DNA of 64,000 bases from the NCBI GenBank assembly GCA_032622095.1, contig CP136065.1, positions 67,859,675 through 67,923,674 of the forward strand, in the 5' to 3' direction. Position 1 is the stretch's first letter, and each line of letters opens with the position of its first letter. The DNA is from Siphonodentalium dalli. Its lineage: Eukaryota > Mollusca > Scaphopoda > Gadilida > Siphonodentaliidae. The notes under the pieces were generated by a model, which saw only the letters and a list, made by a program, of their open reading frames with translations, was not told where the DNA came from and did no database searches. Below, one piece after another: positions 25,682 through 33,868 of the stretch. A program made the position numbers and the translations under genes.

Positions 25682-26836
25682 TGACTGGCATAATAAATAT
25701 TTATAGAACGGATTAATACATGCGCAGTGAGATATATGCAAATCCACAAGTTACTATACAACTCATACATGTATTCGTTTTATGTGTAACCATTATAGGT
25801 AAGTGTGTGCCTGACCAGGTAATACGTTGTAGTGGTAAGTGAACACCACACATCGTACACCAGAATGACAGAAATCAAGTCAGAGTGATGCACGAGCAGG
25901 TTGACAAAGAGGCCTTTTAGAAGTCAGATAAGAAGAGCAAAAACGGCTCAAAACATATTTTTCATAAAAATGTTCTCGCAATAATGTTGGGCACAAAATG
26001 CACGGGCTATGTAGTAAGGTTTTGTTTACACCTACTATAATTGTATATTATATCTCATGTATTATATCTCGCATGCGGCTCGTGGACTATTCCTCCTCGA
26101 GGACCATTATTTTGGCATAGTCAACTCCAAGCCATTCATTATCTATATAAAAGTATTCTAATTTCCCCGTGTAATGTTATAATATCATATAGCTATATTA
26201 TTATATATCATATACCGAAAATCAAACCATAAACATATATATGGGATACGAAGAAAAGTATGCAGCTTATCCTATATATATCGCTATAATATATAGTATT
26301 AGTAGAAGGTAGTCAAGTTGATAAATATTATGAGTTTAGCCAGGCATGTAAATGACCCTTTGTTTTATGTAAAGGGTAAGAACGAAACAAGACAACGCTC
26401 TTCGTGTGGCGTCATACCATAATTTCTTATCTGGTCCCTTAATATAAATTAGTTTGGTGTATCTATGAAACATGTGCATTGAGATATATGTAAATCCCCA
26501 AGTTACAAAACAACTCGTACATGTATTCGCCCGCAATTTGTCACCAAATATTTGGTAATAATCAATTATGCAGTCACTCGTGGCATTCCGTCGCTGTAAC
26601 ACGCGGACTAACCCTTTCTAGACTAAATTGATTCCACCAGTCAGTTAAACAGTGTACCTCCAATAGATGCCACTTTTAGCGTTTTAAACCACACCTTTAG
26701 ATTCCTCGTATCACGTGGATGCCTAATAACAATTTAAAGGAAATTACTGAAGCAACACGTCTTATCAATTATGATGCCCACATAGCTCGTGGGCCTCGTC
26801 AACAGGGCCGATCTGTCAACTTTGAACAACATTATA

Positions 26837-26985
26837 CAGTTGTCGCCCGTTGTCGAGGACGACATTGAGATTTGTCACCCGCTCGAGAACGGAATGTCTC
26901 CCGGGGAGCGAAGCTCCGAGGGAGACATTCCGTTCTCGAGCGGGTGACAAATCTCAATGTCTCCCGAGAAGAAGGGCAACAACTG
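26837..26985. repeat. 149-bp palindrome, copy 1
   Basis: Left arm CAGTTGTCGCCCGTTGTCGA leads into ATTTGTCACCCGCTCGAGAA and CGGAATGTCTCCC; the right arm is the complement, ending GGGCAACAACTG, around the hairpin loop GGAGCGAAGCTCC. A shortened copy lies at 27925-28043, with the left arm partly deleted. Confidence 0.75.
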
Positions 26986-28990
26986 TTTTATTATCCGATT
27001 ATACCACAGAATAAAATCCTTGCCATCGACACGCACGATGTTGCACTGAGTCACGAGTGCTTTCTTTCCCGATTATGTATATTGTCAGTAAAACTTATCG
27101 TCCCATAGCATTTCTGTTCCATAAACGATAGTCAAGCTGTTAAGCGTTTGATAATCCGCGTTTATTTACGATCAACTTGTTGGTTAAATCGTCAATATCG
27201 GTCCATGCAATGTAAACCAATAAGCCATATAAGTATGTTCTCGTCTTCTGCAATGTGGCATATTCAATGTCGTCTTGTGCGCGCAATTTACTTGCGATGT
27301 TCATTTCACAACGGTCTTCCCCAAAAGCTATTGGGAAGTTGTCAATTTCATTAATGTACATTCATATGTGTCAGTGCTCATGGCGATCCTCACATAAAAT
27401 ACTTCTATGATCACATTGCAGACATCGCGGAGGATAAGCGTACAGTTCCATTCATTCGCGACAAACGTATGCATTACGTTGTCTACCAGCAAACATTTAT
27501 AACCAACCAACCGCAAGGGATCATCTCTTTCAATCTTGCATCATAACGTTGACATGAACAAATTGATTCACCGAGATGTTTCGATGTAAAAAGTAAATAA
27601 TAACGCTTGTCCGATAAAAATATCAACTTAAAAGTTCGAATATTAGTGTTCACTAAATATATGCAAATTAACAAACACCACAACTGGCGTGTATTGCGAA
27701 TCCGTGGGGTATATAAGATCTATGATTTTTTAGTACGTATAGTGATGTGGAATAGATGAGTTACTGCAGTGTGTGTTTGGAGATATTCTTGCAATATAAC
27801 ATCAGGCGGGCGACAAAAACAATGTCTCCCGGCTCAGCGGGAGACAGTGTGATTTGTCGCCCGGCACGTGACAGGACAAGGGCCAATCAGAAGGGTCGAA
27901 AATAGGGAGGAGGATAACAATATACAGTTGTCGCCCGCTGTCGAGGGAGACATTGAGATTTGTCAGCGCAGCTCCGAGGGAGACATTCCGTTCTCGAGCG
28001 GGTGACAAATCTCGATGTCTCCCGAGAAGAAGGGCAACAACTGTTTTGTTATCCGATTATACCACATACAAAATCCTTGCCATCACACGCACGATGTTGC
28101 ACTGAGTCACGAGTGCTTTCTTCTCCGATTATGTATATGTTCAGTAACTACTTATCGTCCTATAGCAATTCTGTTCCATGAACGATAGTTAAGCCGTTAA
28201 GCGTTTGATAATCAGCGTTTATTCACGATCATTTTGGTGGTTAAATCGTCACTATCGGTCCATGCAATGTAAACCAATACGCCATATAGGGATGTTATCG
28301 CCTTCTGCAATGTGGCATATTCACTGTCGTATTGTGCGCGGAATTTAATCGCGATGTTCTTTTCATAACGGTCTTCCCCGAAAGTTATTGGGAAGTTGTC
28401 GATTTCATTAATGTACATTCATTTGTGTCAGTGCTCCTAAGTACTTGACGATCCTCACACAAAATACTTCTATGATCACATAGAGCGGTCTGATATCATG
28501 TATAAGCGCACAGTACCATTCATTCGCGACAAACGTATGCATTACGTTTTCCTCCAGCAAACATGTATAACTAACCAACATCAAGGGATCCACTCTTTCA
28601 ATCTTGCACCATAATGTCGACATTAACATATTGAATCACCGAGATGTTTCGATGTAAAAAGTACATAATAACGCCTGTCTGATAAAAGTATCAACTTAAA
28701 AGTTCGAATATTAGTGTTCACTAAATATATGCAAATTATCAAACGCCACAACTGGTGTTTTTTTGCGAATCCGTGGGGTATATAAGATTTACGATGTTAG
28801 TACGTCGTAGTGATGTGAAATAGATGAGTTACTGCAGTGTGTGTTTGGAGATAGTCTTGCAATATAACATCGGGCGGGCGAGAAAAACAATGTCTCCCGG
28901 CTCAGAGGGCGACAGTGTGATTTGTCGCCCAGCACGTGACAGGACATGGGCCAGTTAGAAGGGTGGAAAATAGGGAGGAGGGTAACATCA
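26837..28990. repeat. Tandem duplication, two ~1.09-kb units
   Basis: Unit 1 begins at 26837 and unit 2 at 27925 (offset 1088 bp). Each starts with a CAGTTGTCGCCC palindrome, continues through a roughly 800-bp spacer and ends with a second hairpin-rich block (CAATGTCTCCCGGCTCAG, then GACAGTGTGATTTGTCGCCC). The spacer holds minus-strand frames conserved between units (for example INEIDNFPI followed by FGED, and VMHTFVANEW), each broken differently. I do not recognise the protein, but conservation of the readable segments hints that the parent sequence may once have been coding. The units are about 90% alike by eye. Confidence 0.7.
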
Positions 28991-29009
28991 ATGTTGGTGC
29001 CTTTACCCA

Positions 29010-29519
29010 TACCATCTCAATCCCCGACTCTGACGGAGACATTTTTGAAACCTTAAACCACACAATTAATTACTCTTTGTGTAGATATTTTTATATCTAT
29101 TAAATTAGAAAAGAAATCTGCGGTAAATTAGTATTGTTTATTAATGTTGTTGACATTCCCTCCACACACATGGCCCCTACTGTGCCACTGGTTATATGTA
29201 TCCATACTAGTATATTCCTCGTACCATGGGGATGGTAATAATGATTTGGTGGAAAACAGCAGCAGATGTATTATATATATATGCATTTGTTGCCCCTCCC
29301 CATCCCTGACTCGAATGACACAAATTTGGCGTCTTTAATGGATTATATTCACCATAAAATAGTCATTAGTTAAGTTGCATGCATGATTATATATAAATAT
29401 TATGGAAATCGGTGGCAACAAATATTTGTATCGATGTTGGTGCCCCTCTCCCAATCCGACCCATTACTCGAACGGCAACTCATTGACATCTGTATACCAC
29501 GCCATTAGATTCTTCATAT
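29010..29519. other. No recognised gene; left flank of the Polinton
   Basis: Only short frames. The phrases 'TTGGTGCCTTTACCC' and 'TTGGTGCCCCTCTCCC' recur at about 28993 and 29436 with CCAATC/CATC blocks, suggesting an old dispersed repeat, but no element can be named. Confidence 0.35.
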
Positions 29520-29525
29520 AATGGA
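29520..29525. repeat. Target site duplication, left copy (AATGGA)
   Basis: AATGGA immediately precedes the AG-start of the Polinton left terminal repeat and is repeated exactly after the CT-end at 46879-46884. Six-base duplications are characteristic of Polinton/Maverick integration. Confidence 0.93.
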
Positions 29526-29990
29526 AGTAGTAATGGGGGGCACTATGGCCCAGTACCCCCCAGTGGGGGGCACTATGGCCCAGTACCCCCCAGTGGGGGG
29601 CACTATGGCCCAGTACCCCCCAGTGGGGGGCACTATGGCCCAGTACCCCCCAGTGGGGGGCACTATGGCCCAGTATCGAATACTGGACCATAGATCGTCC
29701 AGTATTCGATACTGGGCCATAGTGCCCCCCAGTGGGGCACTATGGCCCAGTATCGAATACTGGACGATCTATGGTCCAGTATTCGATACTGGGCCATAGT
29801 GCCCCCCACTGGGGGGTACTGGGCCATAGTGCCCCCCACTGGGGGGTACTGGGCCATAGTGCCCCCCACTGGGGGGTACTGGGCCATAGTGCCCCCACTG
29901 ATGGGTACTGGGCCATAGTTCCCCCCTGAGGATAGATATTCCTGTCATTGATGTGATATTTCTGATCGGAAAAAATGAAAATGGACTTAG
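29526..29990 (+). repeat. Polinton left terminal inverted repeat (465 bp)
   Basis: Begins AGTAGTAATGGGGGG and matches the complement of 46414-46878. The outer 400 bp are built from 30-bp tandem units (GGGGGGCACTATGGCCCAGT plus ACCCCCCAGT), five forward and then about five inverted. They surround an 85-bp central palindrome (29689-29774) containing two copies of CAGTATCGAATACTG. Each terminal repeat is therefore itself a foldback. The inner 60 bp (GATAGATATTCCTGTCATTG onwards) are unique sequence. The apparent open frames across these units are an artefact of a repeat length divisible by three. Confidence 0.95.
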
Positions 29991-30070
29991 AATTATTTTT
30001 TTCAAAAGGAAAATCTCACTTTGGAAAATATCAATTAGCAATCAAGAGTTTTTCTTTTCGAATATTTGGT

Positions 30071-30086
30071 GGCCCTGAAAAGGGCC
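30071..30086 (-). terminator. Histone-type 3' stem-loop for the OTU-like gene
   Basis: On the minus strand: AAAAC, then GGCCCT TTTC AGGGCC, then ACCAAA. The 6-bp stem and 4-base UUUC loop match the metazoan replication-dependent histone mRNA stem-loop (GGYYYU-UHUH-ARRRCC), including the ACCA cleavage flank. It begins 20 nt after the stop codon of the OTU-like gene (30106). A purine-rich CGAAAAGAAAAA follows about 10 nt later, in the place of a histone downstream element. No AATAAA lies close by on this strand. Confidence 0.8.
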
Positions 30087-30105
30087 GTTTTATTTTTGTT
30101 ATAGT

Positions 30106-30573
30106 TTAGAATCCGCCACATTGAACTTCTTTGTTCGCCAAAACTTCAATTGATTTGTCTCCTCGCCTCATCCATATTTCGCATTCACAATAATGCTCAT
30201 GGCAAACGTGTGGGATCCACACTAGAGTTATTGATGACTTGAATCTTGGTGTTGATTTGTAGCCGCCTCTGGTAGCATCAAACATGACGATAGGTCGCTG
30301 TATAACAGTCGCCGCTAATTCAACCATCAATCTTGATTCAGCCAAAAGTGGTGTGCGCCGTAAATCTTGTGCCGACGCACCAAGTTCGTCACTCTCTGCG
30401 TAGTACAGGTCAACTGCCGCATCTCTCAGAACCATCCATCCATCGGTCGTCCCGTAAACCGCAACGCTGAGTGCCCTCCAAAACAGAGATATTTCTTCGC
30501 CGCCGCACACTGCTTTACAGTATACCCCCTGTACCATTATCTCGTCAAGATCTGTTATGTTTACAGCAGTCAT
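30106..30573 (-). CDS. OTU-like domain protein, catalytic Cys apparently replaced by Ser
   Basis: 155 residues on the minus strand, starting at the ATG that ends the shared promoter block. The order EEISLFWRALSVAVYG, a LRDAAVDLYY helix, ELAATVIQRPIVMFD and WIPHVCHEHY resembles the OTU deubiquitinase fold (DGNCLFRALS ... RPIxVFD ... H(x)HY). At the position of the nucleophile Cys the codon is TCT (Ser29), one base from TGT. If the alignment is right, it would be an inactive or ubiquitin-binding pseudo-protease. In viruses, OTU proteins often act on host ubiquitin or ISG15 signalling; that role is inference here. It ends in a histone-type stem-loop and is divergent from the 31197-31685 gene. 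Confidence 0.6.
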   Translation of the reverse strand: MTAVNITDLDEIMVQGVYCKAVCGGEEISLFWRALSVAVYGTTDGWMVLRDAAVDLYYAESDELGASAQDLRRTPLLAESRLMVELAATVIQRPIVMFDATRGGYKSTPRFKSSITLVWIPHVCHEHYCECEIWMRRGDKSIEVLANKEVQCGGF

Positions 30574-31196
30574 CTTTGAATGTAGAATAAGTCAGAAGAT
30601 CCGTCTTGAACATATATTACGATTGTGCGGGCGGTAGAGAAAGCACATAATACTTTGACGTTAAAAATGACAAATGCTTCCTGACGTTGTGTTTCTTTAC
30701 AGTGCATTATCTGTAGTTTTCACTATTTCGATATGTTATAGATTAAATTCATGATAGTATATGCAATTAATTAAGATGTTTTAACATATGAATTCATCTT
30801 CGTTCATAAACGATGACCAAGTAAAGTTATCGATTGTAATGATGAAGAAAAATGTTCAGTATGTTTTCTTGTGTTCAGTTTTATGTATAAAATATGTACA
30901 TCTCCAAAAACAAAACTAGAAAAACATTCCATATTTTCCTAACGAGGTAACAAATATATCAATCATGTGTACCAAATAATAGATAATGATCTAACGAAAT
31001 AAAAAACATTTGTTTGATCGCTATGCAATAATGATCAAGAAAAATATGAATGCTGATCCGTCTCTGAAAAAACACAACGCCAGGAAACATTTGTCAATTT
31101 TAACGTCAATGCGACATGTGATTTCATTGACGCCCGTGTCAAATGTATAAAAATATTTTCGAATTTGATCAACGTTACATTGCATTGCTATCAAAG
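30574..31196. promoter_or_regulatory. Bidirectional promoter 1 (OTU-like gene / 162-aa gene)
   Basis: 623-bp spacer between two divergent ATGs. The + side has TATAAAAATA at 31146-31155, 51 bp before the ATG at 31197. The - side has GTAATATATG about 45 bp before its ATG and a GC-rich CCGCCCGCACAATCG. Imperfect inverted arms, GACGTTAAAAATGACAAATG...CTGACGTTGTGTTT near 30658-30695 and the complement near 31070-31108, make the spacer symmetrical. About 93% of it is repeated at 32181-32797, exactly between the start codons of the second pair. Confidence 0.75.
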
Positions 31197-31685
31197 ATGG
31201 ATCCGTTAACAGAATTTCTTCAGAGTGAGATATACAGTAATCCTGTTGTACAGAATACATATGCGGCACCACAGTCAACAGGCCAAGCTAATACGACAAT
31301 GACTATAGGTGGAGATACACTCATTTTAAAAGCGATTTTAGATGAACTGAGATGTCTTCGCAGGGATATTGACGTGAAAACACAAGTAACGCATCAAGAA
31401 GTAAAAGTGAATCTTCGTTTCGTTGCAGAAGAGATAGATATACCAATCAGGGTTCATGATGTTCAGAAATCGAAAGAACAGAAACAGATCAAAAAAGAAA
31501 AAATATTGGCTGCGAAAGAAAAAGAACCTAAAAGTATCATGAAGCCTTCTACTGAGACAAAAGTCAGATTTCGTCTTCCTTGTAAAGAATCTAAAGATAC
31601 AGAGAAAAGTGATGAATTCGCAAAAGCTATTGGTTCTCATGGGAAAGATATGTCAAGATATAAGAAAAACACAAAACGATGTTAA
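31197..31685 (+). CDS. 162-aa basic accessory protein, function unknown
   Basis: The ATG at 31197 (MDPLTEFLQSEIYSNP) is chosen over one at 31143, because the latter lies inside the TATA box. The first half holds a predicted helical segment (LKAILDELRCLRRDIDVKTQ) that could pair as a coiled coil. The second half is Lys/Glu-rich (KSKEQKQIKKEKILAAKEKE) with a basic tail, suggesting nuclear location. No family recognised. It is the right-hand member of divergent pair 1 and ends 22 nt before a histone-type stem-loop. Its paralogous position in pair 2 is held by an unrelated 116-aa protein. Confidence 0.7.
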   Translation: MDPLTEFLQSEIYSNPVVQNTYAAPQSTGQANTTMTIGGDTLILKAILDELRCLRRDIDVKTQVTHQEVKVNLRFVAEEIDIPIRVHDVQKSKEQKQIKKEKILAAKEKEPKSIMKPSTETKVRFRLPCKESKDTEKSDEFAKAIGSHGKDMSRYKKNTKRC

Positions 31686-31707
31686 AGTCAGATGATAATT
31701 TTAAAAC

Positions 31708-31723
31708 GGCCCTTTTCAGGGCC
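31708..31723 (+). terminator. Histone-type 3' stem-loop for the 162-aa gene
   Basis: AAAAC, GGCCCT TTTC AGGGCC, ACACACA. The stem and loop are identical to those at 33167-33182 and, in complement, 30071-30086. It starts 22 nt after the stop codon. The following TTTCCCAAAAGGTTACTCTTT is conserved after the 33167 stem-loop too and could include a U7-pairing element. Confidence 0.8.
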
Positions 31724-31934
31724 ACACACATTTCCCAAAAGGTTACTCTTTCATTGCTGAAAAAATCAAAAACACGATTGTTCAATTTATATTTTATTCA
31801 ACAACAAATATTTGCAAGTATATTTTGTTTTAAATTATTCGTGGCGTGATTTTTTCAAAACAAAACATAGGGTACAAAGAACATTATTAGTTATTAAGCA
31901 ATGCTAAAAGTTTTTCTTTTTGAAAAAATTGGTT

Positions 31935-31950
31935 GGTCCTGAAAAGGACC
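31935..31950 (-). terminator. Histone-type 3' stem-loop, compensatory variant
   Basis: On the minus strand AAAAAC, GGTCCT TTTC AGGACC, AACCAA. Relative to the other copies one C-G pair is changed to T-A on both sides of the stem, preserving pairing. The AACCA flank and a purine-rich AAAAAGAAAAAC follow. It lies 28 nt beyond a second stem-loop at 31963-31978, so the 62-aa gene has two in tandem. Confidence 0.75.
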
Positions 31951-31962
31951 GTTTTTGTTTTT

Positions 31963-31978
31963 GGCCCTGAAAAGGGCC
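31963..31978 (-). terminator. Histone-type 3' stem-loop for the 62-aa gene (inner)
   Basis: On the minus strand AAAAC, GGCCCT TTTC AGGGCC, AAAAACA, starting 13 nt after the stop codon at 31992. Stem and loop are canonical but the 3' flank lacks ACCA, so the outer copy (31935-31950) may be the one processed. Confidence 0.7.
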
Positions 31979-31991
31979 GTTTTGTATGGCA

Positions 31992-32180
31992 TCAAAGTTC
32001 ACGCCACGATTTTCTTTTGAGACTTTTGCTTTTGTTCCAACGCTGTTGTTTTTTGCATATTTGCATAACCAGTTTTGCACTGGCGGTTACTTCTTTTGCG
32101 TGTCCGGCCCGCATTATCTGGGGTGATAGCCCTATCGTTCCTCTTAGTATAGACATCAACGGTTCGGGGATTTCGGACAT
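31992..32180 (-). CDS. 62-aa basic protein, function unknown
   Basis: The minus-strand frame begins MSEIPEPLMSILRGTIGLSP and ends KSKSLKRKSWREL. It is short, but three facts support it. Its ATG lies exactly where the duplicated promoter block ends, in the position of the OTU-like gene start in copy 1. It is divergent from the 116-aa gene. Two histone-type stem-loops in the same orientation follow the stop codon. The sequence is helical and Lys/Arg-rich towards the C-terminus, fitting a small nuclear or DNA-binding protein. An overlapping 86-codon minus frame (32259-31999) starts inside the promoter and is less likely. No family recognised. Confidence 0.55.
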   Translation of the reverse strand: MSEIPEPLMSILRGTIGLSPQIMRAGHAKEVTASAKLVMQICKKQQRWNKSKSLKRKSWREL

Positions 32181-32797
32181 CTTTGAATGCAGAATAAAAA
32201 TTGTTCACGGCCGTGTTTGAACATATATCACGATTGCGCGGGCGGTAGAGAAAGCACATGTCGCATTGACGTTAAAAATGACAAATGCTTCCTGACGTTG
32301 TGTTTCTTTTCAGTGCATTATCTGTTAGTTTCACCATTTCGATATGATATAGATTAAATTCATGATAGTATATGCAATTAATTAAGATATTTTAACATAT
32401 GAATTCATCTTCGTTCATAAACGATGACCAAGTAAAGTTATCAATTGTAATGATGAAGAAAAATGTTCAGTATGTTTTCTTGTGTTCAGTTTTATGTATA
32501 AAATATGTACATTTCCAAAACCAAAAACTAGAAAAACATTCCATATTTGCCTAACGAGGTAATAAATATATCAATCATGTGTACCAAATAATAGATAATG
32601 ATCTAACGAAATAAAAAACATTTGTTTGATCGCTATGCAATAATGATCAAGAAAAATATGCATGCTGATCCGGTTCTGAAAAAACACAACGTCAGGAAAC
32701 ATTTGTCAATTTTAACGTCAATGCGACATGTGATTTCATTGACGCCCGTGTCAAATGTATAAAAATATTTTCACTTTGTCAGTGAACTTCATTCATT
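32181..32797. promoter_or_regulatory. Bidirectional promoter 2 (62-aa gene / 116-aa gene)
   Basis: Paralogue of the spacer at 30574-31196. TATAAAAATA lies at 32758-32767, 40 bp before the + ATG, and GTGATATATG lies about 45 bp before the - ATG. The GACGTTAAAAATGACAAATG inverted arms and the CCGCCCGCGCAATCG block are retained. The strong conservation over more than 500 non-coding bases implies recent duplication or selection/conversion. Confidence 0.75.
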
Positions 32798-33148
32798 ATG
32801 CCGTCTCTAAAGAAATTTATCAAGAAGCTATGGAGGAAGAGAGATTCGTCAGAGGAGACGAAAATCAGAACCTATAGGAAATGGCAGGATTCTCCTGAAC
32901 AAAAGGTGGTGCAGAAACAGATGTTAACAGATTTTCTGGCTCGGCGACGACCATCGGCTGAAGTATGTGATCAAGAACCAAGCAATCTTGATCTCGGGGA
33001 GATCTTGTCACAGATCTCGAAGAAAGATCTGTGCAATGCAGCAATTGACAGCTTCGCTCAGGCTGCTGCGGCGCACAGATCAAACCCTACTTGGTCTGTG
33101 ACAATTAATCCCAACGGGATATATCCTGATTTGGCAGAATTTTTATGA
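32798..33148 (+). CDS. 116-aa accessory protein, function unknown
   Basis: Starts MPSLKKFIKKLWRKRD, an amphipathic basic N-terminus. A charged middle follows, then a possible helix with ILSQISKKDLCNAAIDSFAQ and an end WSVTINPNGIYPDLAEFL. No known family is recognised. It has its own TATA box 40 bp upstream, is divergent from the 62-aa gene, and ends 18 nt before the best-matching histone-type stem-loop. It converges on the zinc-knuckle gene (stop at 33293) with 144 bp between the stop codons. Confidence 0.65.
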   Translation: MPSLKKFIKKLWRKRDSSEETKIRTYRKWQDSPEQKVVQKQMLTDFLARRRPSAEVCDQEPSNLDLGEILSQISKKDLCNAAIDSFAQAAAAHRSNPTWSVTINPNGIYPDLAEFL

Positions 33149-33166
33149 ATTCTGGAAAAGAAAAAC

Positions 33167-33182
33167 GGCCCTTTTCAGGGCC
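33167..33182 (+). terminator. Histone-type 3' stem-loop for the 116-aa gene (canonical)
   Basis: AAAAAC, GGCCCT TTTC AGGGCC, ACCCACATT. This matches the animal histone consensus at the stem, the UUUC loop, the A-rich 5' flank and the ACCCA 3' flank where endonucleolytic cleavage occurs. It starts 18 nt after the stop codon. CCCCAAAAAGGTTACTCTTT downstream is shared with the copy at 31708. Confidence 0.85.
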
Positions 33183-33255
33183 ACCCACATTCCCCAAAAA
33201 GGTTACTCTTTCATAGCTGAAAAAACAAAACAAAACACGATTGTTCAATTCATAA

Positions 33256-33261
33256 TTTATT
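33256..33261 (-). terminator. AATAAA polyadenylation signal of the zinc-knuckle gene
   Basis: AATAAA on the minus strand about 32 nt after the stop codon of the gene at 33868-33293. This gene, unlike the four to its left, has an ordinary poly(A) signal and no histone-type stem-loop. Confidence 0.6.
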
Positions 33262-33292
33262 CACAATATAATTTTTAAATGTTTGTATCGAT

Positions 33293-33868
33293 TCATTTAT
33301 CTGTTTTTGGAATGTAGAATTGTCTCAGCTTCTTTTTCTTGGAAGTTTTCTTGGAATTTTCAAAATCTGGATGCTTATCTTCAGATTTGTTCTGTGAATC
33401 ATTCGTAGGATCAACAGGTCGGGGTTGTTTGAAAACATCTGATGTTGTAGACATCTCTTCAGTTTTGATAACTGCATTTTGTTCTTGTATTGTTACTGCT
33501 TGTAGACTTTTTTGTATAGTTTTCACATTTTTTTTGTCGTCGAAATCTGTTTTACATTGGAAGGACCAATGGGAGTCTTGTCCGCATTTGTAACAGTAAC
33601 CATATGGTGGTTTCCAATTTTTATCAGCTTTGTTTTTCTCTTTTTTCTCTTGCCATTGCATTTTGTTACAAAATTTAAACAAATCAGTAGAGATCTGTCT
33701 CAATTCGACAAGATTATCTTGAATTTTTCTAGTCTGTAGTAGTGTAGATTCTTCTTTATGCAGCTCAATATAGCTCTCTTCAATAACTGCAGGCCTTGGT
33801 CTTTTTCTAACAATATCTTCTTCGCTGGCGGAGTCGTCTGAAACAGGTCTTTTGATTCTCTTAAACAT
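33293..33868 (-). CDS. 191-aa CCHC zinc-knuckle protein sharing its N-terminus with PolB
   Basis: Residues 1-32 (MFKRIKRPVSDDSASEED and on to AVIEES) are identical to those of PolB, because both start codons sit inside one palindrome. A helical segment follows, then CYKCGQDSHWSFQC, a CX2CX4HX4C zinc knuckle at about residues 92-105. A polar tail ends in KKTSKKKKLRQF. Zinc knuckles bind single-stranded nucleic acid; a role in replication or packaging is inference. It is divergent from PolB across a symmetrical promoter, so the two are probably co-expressed. Confidence 0.75.
   Translation of the reverse strand: MFKRIKRPVSDDSASEEDIVRKRPRPAVIEESYIELHKEESTLLQTRKIQDNLVELRQISTDLFKFCNKMQWQEKKEKNKADKNWKPPYGYCYKCGQDSHWSFQCKTDFDDKKNVKTIQKSLQAVTIQEQNAVIKTEEMSTTSDVFKQPRPVDPTNDSQNKSEDKHPDFENSKKTSKKKKLRQFYIPKTDK

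Larger units (their letters stand above)
31890..33280. repeat. Second copy of the duplicated divergent-pair cassette
   Basis: Copy 1 spans about 30031-31800 and copy 2 about 31890-33280. Shared parts are the outer leader (AGTTTTTCTTTT), the minus-strand stem-loop, the whole promoter spacer, the plus-strand stem-loop and about 90 bp beyond it (ACACGATTGTTCAATT). The four coding regions between these parts are not recognisably related between the copies. Homology of the promoter stops at both start codons. Confidence 0.75.

Noticed and set aside
29521-29929. Open frames of MAQYPPVGGT-type repeats on both strands (also 46475-46900)
   Set aside because: They are translations of the 30-bp tandem units of the Polinton terminal repeats. 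All frames stay open because the unit length is a multiple of three. No promoter or start context, and both strands are equally open.
31143-31196. Upstream ATG extending the 162-aa gene by 18 residues
   Set aside because: This ATG is part of the TATAAAAATA box conserved in both bidirectional promoters; the ATG at 31197 matches the position of the start in the paralogous cassette.
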